Shown: piece after piece, positions 7,684 to 15,350 of the stretch | Numbering within the stretch: the first letter of the stretch is position 1 | Layout of the letters: each line of letters opens with the position of its first letter | Source: Flavobacterium gilvum | GTDB lineage: Bacteria > Bacteroidota > Bacteroidia > Flavobacteriales > Flavobacteriaceae | NCBI RefSeq assembly: GCF_001761465.1 | Contig: NZ_CP017479.1 | Coordinates: forward strand, 806,001-870,000 | Reading direction: 5' to 3' | DNA: 64,000 nucleotides | Notes under the pieces: generated by a model | Database searches by the model: none | Seen by the model: the letters and a program-made list of their open reading frames with translations, nothing else | What the model was told of the DNA's origin: nothing | Translations under genes and position numbers: made by a program

Positions 7684-7732
7684 AAAAGTCGAAAGTCCCA
7701 CATTGAAACTTTCGACTTTTCACTTTCGACTT
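7684..7732. repeat. Inverted repeat between pheS and the next gene
   Basis: AAAAGTCGAAAGT (7684-7696) pairs perfectly with 7708-7720, and a second copy of the right word lies at 7722-7732. It could act as an attenuating hairpin between the two minus-strand genes; there is no clear T-tract. Confidence 0.6.
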
Positions 7733-7742
7733 AAATTATAAA

Positions 7743-8762
7743 TTATATACTTGCCTTAAATTGCTCCAGGAAACGCACGTCATTTTCATAAAACATACGG
7801 ATGTCGCCAATCTGGTACAATAACATCGCGATACGCTCGATTCCCATTCCGAATGCAAAACCATTGTACTCGTCTGGATTAATGTCACAGTTTTTAAGCA
7901 CATTTGGATCTACCATTCCGCAACCCATAATTTCCAACCAACCGGTTCCTTTGGTGATACGGTAATCGGTTTCGGTTTTTAAACCCCAATAAATATCCAC
8001 TTCGGCACTTGGTTCGGTGAACGGAAAATAGGAAGGTCTCAATCGAATTTTGGATTTCCCAAACATTTCTTTGGTAAAATATAAAAGTGTTTGTTTCAAA
8101 TCTGCAAAGGAAACATCCTTGTCAATGTACAATCCTTCTACCTGATGGAAAATACAGTGAGAACGAGACGAAACGGCCTCATTACGAAAAACTCTCCCTG
8201 GAGAAATCGTACGAATAGGCGGTTTGTTGTTCTCCATGTAGCGCACCTGCACGGATGAAGTGTGGGTACGCAACAAAATATCAGGATTCGTCTGAATGAA
8301 AAAGGTGTCCTGCATATCGCGTGCCGGATGGTATTCTGGCAAGTTTAATGCGGTAAAATTGTGCCAATCGTCCTCAATTTCAGGACCTTCGGAAACGTTG
8401 AATCCGATGTTTGAAAAGACATCGATAATTTGGTTTTTTACTAACGAAATAGGATGACGCGAACCTATAATTGACGGCTCGGCAGTGCGGGTCAAATCTC
8501 CGTAGATTCCTTTGGCTTCTTCTTTGTCGGACAAGGCTTCCTGAATGGATTTTACTTTGTCTTCGGCTGACGTTTTAAGTAAATTGATTACTTGCCCAAA
8601 TTCCTTTTTTTGGTCGTTGGGCACGTTTTTAAACTCCGCAAAAAGATCTTTCAACAGCCCTTTACTTCCTAGAAATTTTATTCTAAATGCTTCTAGCTCT
8701 GCAGTATTTTGCGTGGAGAATGCCTGAGCCTCACCAATATATTCTTTTATCTTATCTATCAT
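7743..8762 (-). CDS. pheS: Phenylalanine--tRNA ligase alpha subunit
   Basis: Charges tRNA-Phe as an alpha2beta2 enzyme with PheT. 339 residues. The N-terminal coiled coil covers about residues 1-95, followed by the class II catalytic domain: motif 2 region [21 protein letters not shown] and motif 3 [20 protein letters not shown] near 305-325, plus NDVRFLEQF at the end. pheT is not adjacent, which is common in this phylum. The first 26 bases around its ATG are repeated exactly 1.8 kb upstream; see the entry at 8764-10557. Confidence 0.97.
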   Translation of the reverse strand: MIDKIKEYIGEAQAFSTQNTAELEAFRIKFLGSKGLLKDLFAEFKNVPNDQKKEFGQVINLLKTSAEDKVKSIQEALSDKEEAKGIYGDLTRTAEPSIIGSRHPISLVKNQIIDVFSNIGFNVSEGPEIEDDWHNFTALNLPEYHPARDMQDTFFIQTNPDILLRTHTSSVQVRYMENNKPPIRTISPGRVFRNEAVSSRSHCIFHQVEGLYIDKDVSFADLKQTLLYFTKEMFGKSKIRLRPSYFPFTEPSAEVDIYWGLKTETDYRITKGTGWLEIMGCGMVDPNVLKNCDINPDEYNGFAFGMGIERIAMLLYQIGDIRMFYENDVRFLEQFKASI

Positions 8763-8763
8763 T
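8738..8763. repeat. 26-bp direct repeat, copy 1 (pheS start)
   Basis: These 26 bases cover the first nine codons of pheS minus one base, plus one base upstream of its ATG (minus strand). They recur exactly at 10532-10557 in the same orientation. Identity ends abruptly on both sides. The copies bound a 1.8-kb segment holding the LRR gene. Confidence 0.9.
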
Positions 8764-8866
8764 ATATTATAATCTTATCAATACTTTACAACATTTACTA
8801 AAATTAGTGGGGTTAAAAGTGGGTGATTTTTATAAAAATTGAATTACAAACTCTATATTTATTGCA

Positions 8867-8874
8867 CAAAGATA
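8867..8874 (-). promoter_or_regulatory. -7 box likely serving pheS now
   Basis: Reads TATCTTTG on the minus strand, 104 nt upstream of the present pheS ATG and inside the inserted segment. The -33 element at the right spacing is not evident. It is the best TAnnTTTG match seen in this gap. Confidence 0.4.
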
Positions 8875-8890
8875 ATTAAATTATAACAAA

Positions 8891-9040
8891 ATGACACAGA
8901 AAGTAATTTTACAGACAAAGAATAAAGATGATGATTTGCACGCTTTTCATTTTATGATACTATACTGTTTTGTATTCCGATATTCAATTCTATTATCCTC
9001 AAAAGATAATTTTTCAAAAACATTTTTCATATTTAACTGA
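8891..9040 (+). CDS. Short open frame, possible remnant
   Basis: 49 codons from ATG to TGA, beginning MTQKVILQTKNKDDDL, which looks protein-like, then becoming rich in Phe, Ile and Ser without clear structure. The start is reminiscent of small antitoxin-like proteins, but this is only an impression. It may be a decayed gene carried in the segment that displaced the pheS leader. The remaining 8763-9314 gap shows no other gene. Confidence 0.25.
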   Translation: MTQKVILQTKNKDDDLHAFHFMILYCFVFRYSILLSSKDNFSKTFFIFN

Positions 9041-9314
9041 ATGAATGACAAACTACACTTTTTAAAACATAGTCGGATTAAATTTATACAACTTCAATAT
9101 CATTTTCCTCTAGTATGTCAATTTCATTTTAAACTAATTCCCCATCCAAAACTTCTATTGCTAATCTAAATTTTTTCCTATTCAAACCGTGGCAATCTAT
9201 AAAAAAGCAATCTAAATAGTGTTAAAAAATTTATATATTGCAATTCAACGGTTATTATTGCATTATAGCGAGTTTTTATTTATTTTTTACTAACTTAGCT
9301 CAATAAGGAAAACC

Positions 9315-10172
9315 ATGAAAAATATCTTTGCATTATTTCTTATCGTTGCTTTTTCAATTTCAATATCAGCACATATCATTCCGAATTCTGAAAAGAGTGT
9401 TTTGATAAAATTATATCAAAGTACAAATGGCAACCAATGGAGAGTGAAATGGGATTTGAAAGCTCCAATTTCCTCATGGCACGGTATTAAAATTCAGCAC
9501 GACCATGTGGTAGGTATCAATCTTTCCAATAATAATCTTGTTGGTACTTTGCCTGTGGAGTTAACTGAATTAGAACATTTAGAAGTATTAGATCTGTTCA
9601 TAAATCAGATTTCAGGGACAATTCCGGAAACGATTGGAAATTTGAAAAGTTTAAAAGAATTAAATCTATCATTTAATATGTTGTCGGGCACGATTCCAAA
9701 TTCTATTTGTGAAATCCCTAACTTAAAAGTATTATGTATTTTTACGAATAATCTTTCTGGTGAATTGCCTAGTGAAATAGGTAATTTAAAAGAGCTAGAA
9801 ATTCTTTCTTTACTATATAATGGATTATCGGGTAAACTTCCAGTTTCGTTATATCAATTGAAAAACTTAAAAGATTTATTATTAAGTAATAATAAATTTT
9901 CAGGAAGTATCAGTCCTAGTATTGAAAACATGAAAGAATTAGAAAATTTAACTCTTTCAAATAATAAAATGAATGGTGAAATTCCTTTTAATATGGTTAA
10001 ATTAGAAAAATTGCAAAATCTTAATTTGTCTTTTAATTCATTTTCGGGAACAGTTCCAAAAGCCTTAGCAGAAAAAAAAGACTTTGATCTTACAATGAAA
10101 AATGAATTAGAACAATCATACCTCTTGGAAGTGATAGATAATGCAAAAGTGGGGGTGGTAGTAGATGAATGA
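9315..10172 (+). CDS. Secreted leucine-rich-repeat protein
   Basis: 285 residues with a signal peptide (about 1-19). After an N-terminal cap (residues 25-70, with SWHGIKI), about seven to eight 24-residue LRRs of the plant-type pattern LxxLxxLxLSxNxLSGxIP run from about 72 to 262. The tail has no recognisable type IX secretion or lipoprotein signal. Such repeats bind proteins or glycans; the partner is unknown. It is the only substantial gene in the segment between the 26-bp direct repeats. The gene is very AT-rich (many TTA, AAT and GAA codons), compatible with recent acquisition. Confidence 0.85.
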   Translation: MKNIFALFLIVAFSISISAHIIPNSEKSVLIKLYQSTNGNQWRVKWDLKAPISSWHGIKIQHDHVVGINLSNNNLVGTLPVELTELEHLEVLDLFINQISGTIPETIGNLKSLKELNLSFNMLSGTIPNSICEIPNLKVLCIFTNNLSGELPSEIGNLKELEILSLLYNGLSGKLPVSLYQLKNLKDLLLSNNKFSGSISPSIENMKELENLTLSNNKMNGEIPFNMVKLEKLQNLNLSFNSFSGTVPKALAEKKDFDLTMKNELEQSYLLEVIDNAKVGVVVDE

Positions 10173-10193
10173 AAGTAGAATAGATGTGTCTTT

Positions 10194-10298
10194 TTAGTCT
10201 ATCACACCGTTTAGAACATTTAGCCCTTTCTCAAATAAACTTTTAGCTTGGTCAACTTCATTTTGGGTGACCGAGTTTACTTTTGTTGGTACAAACAT
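10194..10298 (-). pseudogene. Short open frame, possible C-terminal gene remnant
   Basis: 34 codons from an ATG at 10296-10298 to TAA at 10194-10196 (MFVPTKVNSVTQNEVDQAKS...), and the frame stays open about 14 codons further upstream without a start. The composition (QNEVDQAKSLFEKGLNVL) looks like the helical end of a real protein. The rest of the gap 10299-10531 is AT-rich with no other gene. Not recognised. Confidence 0.25.
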
Positions 10299-10531
10299 CT
10301 CTCTTATATCTAGTATTGATTTAATAACAAAAGAATAAAATTAATAAACAAAGTTTTTCAAAGTTGATTAAACAAGCTAAAAGCAAATTAGTTTATGTAA
10401 GTAATTTTGGAAGGTGGGGTGATAGTGGGGTAATTTTTAATCTAAAATAAAAAAAACATTACTGAGTTAATTTTATAATCTCTTTATTTACAATTGTTTT
10501 TATATGACTTAATAAATGAAAAACACATAAT

Positions 10532-10557
10532 TATATTCTTTTATCTTATCTATCATT
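10532..10557. repeat. 26-bp direct repeat, copy 2
   Basis: Exact copy of 8738-8763. On the minus strand it starts with an ATG that opens a 15-codon frame ([15 protein letters not shown]), a truncated pheS start, preceded by a promoter-like sequence. Confidence 0.9.
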
Positions 10558-10578
10558 TTCATTCCGTAATTGAGAGTG

Positions 10579-10586
10579 CAAATTTA
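10579..10586 (-). promoter_or_regulatory. Stranded ancestral pheS promoter (-7 box)
   Basis: Reads TAAATTTG on the minus strand, followed by 22 nt and then the duplicated pheS start codon in copy 2 of the 26-bp repeat. This is the usual promoter-to-ATG layout here, so it is read as the original pheS promoter, now cut off from the gene. Confidence 0.5.
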
Positions 10587-10594
10587 GTTTTTTT

Positions 10595-10680
10595 TAGTGA
10601 TTAGTAAAAAGTAATTAGTGATTAGGCTAAAAAATTTTAGCAATAGAGCTTATTACTAATTACTTTTCACTAATCACTAA
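10595..10680. repeat. Inverted repeat at the end of the gene at 10677
   Basis: The arms 10595-10624 and 10652-10680 mirror each other (words TTAGTGATTAGT, AAAAGTAATTAGTGATTAG) with few mismatches. The right arm overlaps the TAG stop of the minus-strand gene, so the repeat supplies that stop codon. It may end transcription of that gene. Confidence 0.7.
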
Positions 10681-11033
10681 TCTATGACTTCTTTCTCCAG
10701 AAAATAATTAACTATGGCTTCTTTCATCAAAACAGATTGTTCGCCGGCCTTCAATGCTGGTAATTGCTCTTTTACTTTATAATGAGGCCAACCGTCTTCG
10801 TCAAAATAGTCGAATTCGTAAAACCCGTAAGGTTCTAATAACCGGCAGATGGCGATGTGCATCAGGTTGAGTTTCTCATCTTTTTTGAATTCTCGATGAA
10901 TCTGACCAAGTTCCTGTACTCCAATCAAATAAATAATAGCATCCAAATCCAAATCCTCGCCTTGCGAAAATTGGTTGGAAAGTATATCGACAAGCCGTTC
11001 CCAGCGTTCTTTCAGTTGTGTGTCTCTTGACAT
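10677..11033 (-). CDS. Conserved hypothetical protein
   Basis: 118 residues, no signal peptide or membrane segment. Begins MSRDTQLKERWERLVDILS and is acidic and helical, ending in VNYFLEKEVID; the aromatic patch PYGFYEFDYFDEDGWPHY is notable. No known domain was recognised; it resembles small uncharacterised flavobacterial proteins. The stop codon lies within an inverted-repeat arm. A -7 box lies 73 nt upstream. Confidence 0.75.
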   Translation of the reverse strand: MSRDTQLKERWERLVDILSNQFSQGEDLDLDAIIYLIGVQELGQIHREFKKDEKLNLMHIAICRLLEPYGFYEFDYFDEDGWPHYKVKEQLPALKAGEQSVLMKEAIVNYFLEKEVID

Positions 11034-11105
11034 CTTAAGTTTTGAGTTTAAGGTTTAGGGTTTAAATTGTTTCAATCTGAACTCTAAAATCTAAAATTAT
11101 TTCAG

Positions 11106-11113
11106 CAAAGATA
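11106..11113 (-). promoter_or_regulatory. -7 box for the gene at 10677-11033
   Basis: Reads TATCTTTG on the minus strand. The leader in between contains degenerate repeat words (TTTAAGGTTTAGGGTTTAAA and ACTCTAAAATCTAAAAT). Confidence 0.45.
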
Positions 11114-11189
11114 ACAACTGTGTCTCTGACTTCTCTATTTTCTATTGGCTAATTTTCGATTCTCTTCTCACCATTCATCTCAATTCTTA

Positions 11190-11197
11190 TATCTTTG
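11190..11197 (+). promoter_or_regulatory. -7 box for cvpA
   Basis: TATCTTTG followed by CAC, 25 nt before the ATG at 11222. No clear -33 element at the right spacing. Confidence 0.5.
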
Positions 11198-11221
11198 CAC
11201 CTTTAATTTTAAACCAAAAAA

Positions 11222-11722
11222 ATGAGCTTTTTTGATATTATCATTGGTGGATTCCTTTGTTATTCTTTATATAAAGGAATTCGCAACGGACTTTTTGTAG
11301 AATTGGCCGGCTTTGTTTCTCTAATTTTAGGAATTTACGTTGCCATAAAATTTTCGGATGTTTTAAGAGATGTTTTATCGGGTTGGCTACATTGGAATCC
11401 TTACACTATTCAGGTATTTGCTTTTATCCTAACTTTCATAGTGGTGGTTATCGGAATTTATCTGATGGGAAAATTCCTGACCGGATTGGCCGATTTTGCC
11501 TTTTTGGGTTGGATGAACACTCTTGGCGGCGGTTTATTCAGGGTGTTAAAAACCGTGCTAATCATCAGTGTGTTTTTTACGATTTTTGAAAAAATCAACT
11601 ACCATAATTTTTTGGCAAAAAAAGAAACGCTGGATAATTCCATTTTCTTTAACCCTATTCAAAAAACTGCTGGCTTTATTTTTCCGTCTATTGAAAAATG
11701 GTATGATAAAGCGAGGAAGTAG
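11222..11722 (+). CDS. CvpA family membrane protein
   Basis: 166 residues with four hydrophobic segments (about 5-22, 26-46, 62-85, 99-121), the topology of CvpA/colicin V production family proteins. The start FFDIIIGGFLCYSLYKGIRNGL is typical. It sits in the inner membrane; in E. coli the family is linked to colicin V export and envelope homeostasis, but its molecular function is not settled. It is a single gene with its own -7 box and terminator. Confidence 0.88.
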   Translation: MSFFDIIIGGFLCYSLYKGIRNGLFVELAGFVSLILGIYVAIKFSDVLRDVLSGWLHWNPYTIQVFAFILTFIVVVIGIYLMGKFLTGLADFAFLGWMNTLGGGLFRVLKTVLIISVFFTIFEKINYHNFLAKKETLDNSIFFNPIQKTAGFIFPSIEKWYDKARK

Positions 11723-11761
11723 TTTTTAGATTGCAGTTGGCAGATTGCAGTTTCAAAACAC

Positions 11762-11789
11762 ACAGCCCATAGTTGAAACTATGGGCTGT
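11762..11789 (+). terminator. cvpA terminator
   Basis: ACAGCCCATAGT (11762-11773) pairs perfectly with ACTATGGGCTGT (11778-11789), loop TGAA, followed by TGTATTTTAT. Confidence 0.8.
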
Positions 11790-11855
11790 TGTATTTTATC
11801 TAAATAGTAACAAATGCCTTCTGCATCTGAATTCTGCTTTCTGCTTTCCACAAAA

Positions 11856-12602
11856 CTAATCCTTCACTTCTTTAATCGCCAGTCTATCTATCCAACCTTC
11901 GGTTCCATCGGTCAATTGAATTTTTTTCCAATTTCCTAATGTTTCGTCCACATATACTTTGGTTCCCGCATGAAGGACAAAAGTCGTAGAACTTCCTTTT
12001 TGCGGTTCGCTTCTTACCTCGGCAGATTCGGCAAAAACAATAGCTGGTCTTTCGTGGTCATAATGGCTTTTTTCGAAAAAAGCTGCCGAAACGCTCATTA
12101 AAAGAAACAATAATATGACAAACATTCCCACGAAGAAAATCCTTTTTACGGTTACTGTCTGATAAAAATAATATCCCATAAAGAACGACAGAAACAAAAA
12201 TGCAAACCCAATAGAAATCCATGCCCAAGTGTCGAAGGGATAGATTCCTGTAAAATCCCGAAGCAGTTTTGCAAAACCTACTTTTGGAACCACTTTGATT
12301 TCATCTATCGTTTGTTTTTGGACAAATTTTATATTGTTCAAAGCTTCTCTATTGGAAGGATCCAAAACCAAAGCCTTTTCATAATTATAGATTGCCGGAG
12401 CAATTTGATGTAACTTATAATAACAATTTCCTAAATTAAAATACAATTCAGCCGATTCTTGGTTGCCTTCCAAAACAGCTTCATACGCTTGGGCTGCTTC
12501 GGCGTATTTTGCATTTTGGTACAAATCGTTTCCTTTTTTGAAACCAGATTGCCCAAAGAAAACCTGTGTGGTTAATAATAGTATGTAAAAAATATTTTTC
12601 AT
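11856..12602 (-). CDS. batE: BatE-like TPR and SH3 protein
   Basis: 248 residues. Signal peptide (1-17), two to three TPR units (about 20-100, with SAELYFNLGNCYYKLHQIAPAIYNYEKAL), two membrane segments (about 132-152 and 160-182) and a C-terminal bacterial SH3 domain (about 187-245, ending in GWIDRLAIKE). This architecture is that of BatE, last gene of the Bacteroides aerotolerance operon. The TPR domain is predicted to face the periplasm; partners are presumably other Bat proteins. Confidence 0.85.
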   Translation of the reverse strand: MKNIFYILLLTTQVFFGQSGFKKGNDLYQNAKYAEAAQAYEAVLEGNQESAELYFNLGNCYYKLHQIAPAIYNYEKALVLDPSNREALNNIKFVQKQTIDEIKVVPKVGFAKLLRDFTGIYPFDTWAWISIGFAFLFLSFFMGYYFYQTVTVKRIFFVGMFVILLFLLMSVSAAFFEKSHYDHERPAIVFAESAEVRSEPQKGSSTTFVLHAGTKVYVDETLGNWKKIQLTDGTEGWIDRLAIKEVKD

Positions 12603-12608
12603 TTTTTT

Positions 12609-12700
12609 TAGTTTCTAAGATTCTGAGACACTAAGATTCTGAGGTTCTGAGATTCTAAGTTTCTTAGCATCTTAGAAACTTAGATTCTCAGCAACTTAGA
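12609..12700. repeat. Inverted repeat between batD and batE
   Basis: Words TTTCTAAGATTCTGAG and GATTCTAAG on the left are mirrored by CTTAGCATCTTAGAAACTTAG and ATTCTCAGCAACTTAGA on the right. The batD stop codon (TAA at 12696-12698, minus strand) lies inside a repeat word. Same word family as 4562-4623. Confidence 0.65.
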
Positions 12701-14441
12701 TTTGTTTTTCCAATTCTGAAATGATAGCTACGGCTTTATCAAAATCATGCTGTATCGTTGCACTCGATGATGGTGCATATCTGGCAATTTCGCAATTTTC
12801 GGTAAGAGCAATAAAATGATTTACCGCTTCTGGACTTGCTTTTCTGGACAACAGCAGTTCACGAATATTGTCTTTGCTCATTTCCGAAGTTTCGATATGC
12901 AGTTTGGCTTTTAAGAAATTATGCATCGCTTTCTCCAAAGCAACATAGAAAGGCTCCTTGTTGTTGATTTGCTTTTTGGCTTCTGATAAATATTTCTTCG
13001 CCAATCTATTATTCATTTTGATTCGGTTACCAAAAACATCACTTTCTATTGCTTCTTTTTTCTTTTTGAAAAGAACAATTATCGGAAGCAATAAAAACGG
13101 CAGGAATAATAATGCATAGAATTTATTGGAACCAAAAAATACTGGTTCATTCTTTGCAACAAGATCTGTTTTTAAGTCAATAAACTGAAACTGTTCCACC
13201 CCTCCGATTCTGTTTTTCCCACTACTTGCTGTTGTTGGAGTTCCAGCTGTTTGTGCAGGTCCGCCCAGAACGTTTATTTTGATTTCCTTAGAACTTATTG
13301 TTTTATAGCTTCCTGTACCTAAATCAAAGTACGAGAAATGCATCGGTTTTATAATATAATCTCCTTTGTATTGTGGGATAATAGTATAAGAATCCGAGAT
13401 TTTACCCGTCATCCCAGACAGTGGCGTATTCACTTTTTCGTCGTGTACTGGATCATACATTTCCAAAGCATTTGGCACTTCGGGTTTTGGCAAATTAAAT
13501 AGTTTCAAATTACCTGTCCCTGTCACGCTCAAAACCAAATCCAGACTTTCTCCGTTTTTCAACGTTGTTTTGGATGGAATTGCCCTGAAGTCAAATTTCC
13601 CAACAGCTCCTGTAAAATCAACTGGTTTTCCGGTTTCTGGCAACGGTTTTACATTAATCATTTTAGATCCCGCAGAAACCCTTTTGTTGTCTTCTGTCAA
13701 GATAACTCTTCCAAACATGTCCCTACGGTTTGTTGGCAATTGCACACCAATGTCTAACGAAAGTGGCTCAATAAGAAGCTTCCCGGATTTTTGAGGATAC
13801 AAAACGGTTTTGCGTAAAACCACAAAACGATATTGTTCCCCTTTGAACATTCCCTCTTCGGCAACCAATTGTTTGATGTCAATATTTTGGTTCCAAAAAT
13901 CATTGTATTTTGGTTTAGCCAGTTCCTTAAAACCTGTAATTCCTATATTGTTGAAATACAATTTGTACACCACCGTAATAGGTTGGTTTATATATGGGTT
14001 TGTATTTGAGATATCGGCAACTAAATACAAGTTGTCATCGGCAGAAATCTGCGAATCATTTGGATCTCTTGGCTGTTCTGTAGCTGCTGTCACATTGATT
14101 CTGATGGGTTGTGTCTTGTAAATCTGCCCATTATATTCAATCATTGCCTGTTTGATTACCAAAGATCCTTTTTGATTTGGCAGCAAAAAATAAGAATAGC
14201 TTTTTTCGAAAGAAGTTTTTCCGTTTATCCAAGACTGACTTACCTGCTGACTTGGGCCGGCAATAATTCTAAAGCCTTCAAAAGAGGGTTGCACAAAATT
14301 ATCTCCATCAATATTCATCACAAAATCGATACGAAGTCTCTCGTTGAGTCCAAGCGTCGTTTTGCTCACCCTTGCCTCAAACTGCACTTGAGCCAAAAGT
14401 CCCTGAAAACATAATAGGAATAAAATTAAATATCGTTTCAT
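12696..14441 (-). CDS. batD: BatD family protein
   Basis: 581 residues: signal peptide (1-17), a long periplasmic region of immunoglobulin-like beta domains (about 20-420, oxygen tolerance family), one membrane helix at about 442-462 followed by lysines, and a cytoplasmic helical tail. The N-terminal VQFEARVSKTTLGLNERLRI and VTGTGNLKLFNLPKPEVP are typical. In the Bat operon it is thought to form a membrane complex with BatA, BatB and BatC; the biochemical role is unknown. Confidence 0.9.
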   Translation of the reverse strand: MKRYLILFLLCFQGLLAQVQFEARVSKTTLGLNERLRIDFVMNIDGDNFVQPSFEGFRIIAGPSQQVSQSWINGKTSFEKSYSYFLLPNQKGSLVIKQAMIEYNGQIYKTQPIRINVTAATEQPRDPNDSQISADDNLYLVADISNTNPYINQPITVVYKLYFNNIGITGFKELAKPKYNDFWNQNIDIKQLVAEEGMFKGEQYRFVVLRKTVLYPQKSGKLLIEPLSLDIGVQLPTNRRDMFGRVILTEDNKRVSAGSKMINVKPLPETGKPVDFTGAVGKFDFRAIPSKTTLKNGESLDLVLSVTGTGNLKLFNLPKPEVPNALEMYDPVHDEKVNTPLSGMTGKISDSYTIIPQYKGDYIIKPMHFSYFDLGTGSYKTISSKEIKINVLGGPAQTAGTPTTASSGKNRIGGVEQFQFIDLKTDLVAKNEPVFFGSNKFYALLFLPFLLLPIIVLFKKKKEAIESDVFGNRIKMNNRLAKKYLSEAKKQINNKEPFYVALEKAMHNFLKAKLHIETSEMSKDNIRELLLSRKASPEAVNHFIALTENCEIARYAPSSSATIQHDFDKAVAIISELEKQI

Positions 14442-14530
14442 TACTTATTTTTAACTTTTTGGGGGGATTTTGAAATTCTTTAATGTTGTTTAAAATGGTT
14501 TAAGGTTGTTTAAAGTTTAAACCTTTTTTC
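14442..14530. repeat. Repeat words between batC and batD
   Basis: The gap holds GTTGTTTAAAATGGTTTAAGG and a GTTTAAAGTTTAAACC palindrome, the same GTTTAAAG vocabulary as the elements at 20987-21063, 54001-54499 and 55260-55328, here in degenerate form. Confidence 0.45.
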
Positions 14531-15283
14531 TTACCAGTCTTTCTCTGTTTTCACTGGAGAACCTTTCATTTTATTGGCATTTACCTTGTCTTGTATTTTC
14601 TTTTCTTCATTATTAACGGCGTCCAAAAGATTGTCTGTTCGTTGTTTCGATATATCACTAGGTTTTGGTTTTGGTTGTCCCTGATCATTTTTAGGTTTAT
14701 CTTCTTTTTTATTTTGATCACCCTCTTTTTTGTCGTCCTTTTTATCTTTATTATTGTCTTTATTCTTATCGTTTTTGTCGTCTTTTTTGTCCTTATTTTT
14801 GTCTTTATCTTTGTCTTTGTTTTTATCTTTATTCTTATCGTTTTTTGGTGGCGGATTATCTTTCAGCATTTTTTTGGCCAAAGCATAATTGTAACGTGTT
14901 TCTTCATCTGTTGGATCATTTCGCAAAGCATTTTTATAGGCTTCTACAGCTTGGGTATAATCTTTCTCTTTCATGAAAACATTCCCCATATTATGAAACG
15001 CTTTGTGTTTTTGGGGTCTTGTTTTCAGGCTTTTCAAAGCATTCGCATACGCAAATTTGGATTCCGAAAATTGATTTTGTCTGTAAATAGAATTTCCCAA
15101 ATTATATGAAGACACTGTTCTGCCTGGGAATTTAGAATGTGAAATTCTATAATCTGCTTCGGCATCCGCAAAATTTTTGGCTACATATTCTTCATTTGCT
15201 TTTGGCAAAACTTTATCTTTCTCTTGGGCGTTGGCCACAAAAGTTAAAAGCAATAGTAGTAGGTATATAATTCTATTTTTCAT
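14531..15283 (-). CDS. batC: BatC-like TPR protein
   Basis: 250 residues. Signal peptide (1-19), three TPR units (about 28-140: SYNLGNSIYRQNQFSESKFA, HNMGNVFMKEKDYTQAVEAY), then a striking low-complexity Lys/Asp/Asn tract at about 145-205 and a short conserved tail with RTDNLLDAVNNEEKKIQDKV. This is BatC. The charged tract is a run of DKNKDK-type units encoded by near-repetitive codons and may vary in length between strains. Confidence 0.87.
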   Translation of the reverse strand: MKNRIIYLLLLLLTFVANAQEKDKVLPKANEEYVAKNFADAEADYRISHSKFPGRTVSSYNLGNSIYRQNQFSESKFAYANALKSLKTRPQKHKAFHNMGNVFMKEKDYTQAVEAYKNALRNDPTDEETRYNYALAKKMLKDNPPPKNDKNKDKNKDKDKDKNKDKKDDKNDKNKDNNKDKKDDKKEGDQNKKEDKPKNDQGQPKPKPSDISKQRTDNLLDAVNNEEKKIQDKVNANKMKGSPVKTEKDW

Positions 15284-15350
15284 TTTCTTTAAGATGTTCC
15301 TTTCAAAGTAGTAACTAACAAATACATCACTAGTTATCTTGATTTTCTTT

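Larger units (their letters stand above)
8764..10557. mobile_element. Inserted 1.8-kb segment upstream of pheS
   Basis: The segment lies between exact 26-bp direct repeats and includes copy 2. It holds the LRR gene, two short open frames (8891-9040 and 10194-10298) and AT-rich DNA. Right of copy 2 the sequence looks like the original pheS leader, with a consensus -7 box 22 nt before the duplicated start codon. That implies insertion at the pheS 5' end with duplication of 26 bp. No recombinase or transposase gene is visible inside, so the mechanism is unknown. Confidence 0.6.

Noticed and set aside
14591..15109. 172-codon plus-strand frame opposite batC
   Set aside because: It is the antisense of the Lys/Asp-rich batC tract, giving runs of Phe, Ile and Val; a shadow of the real gene.
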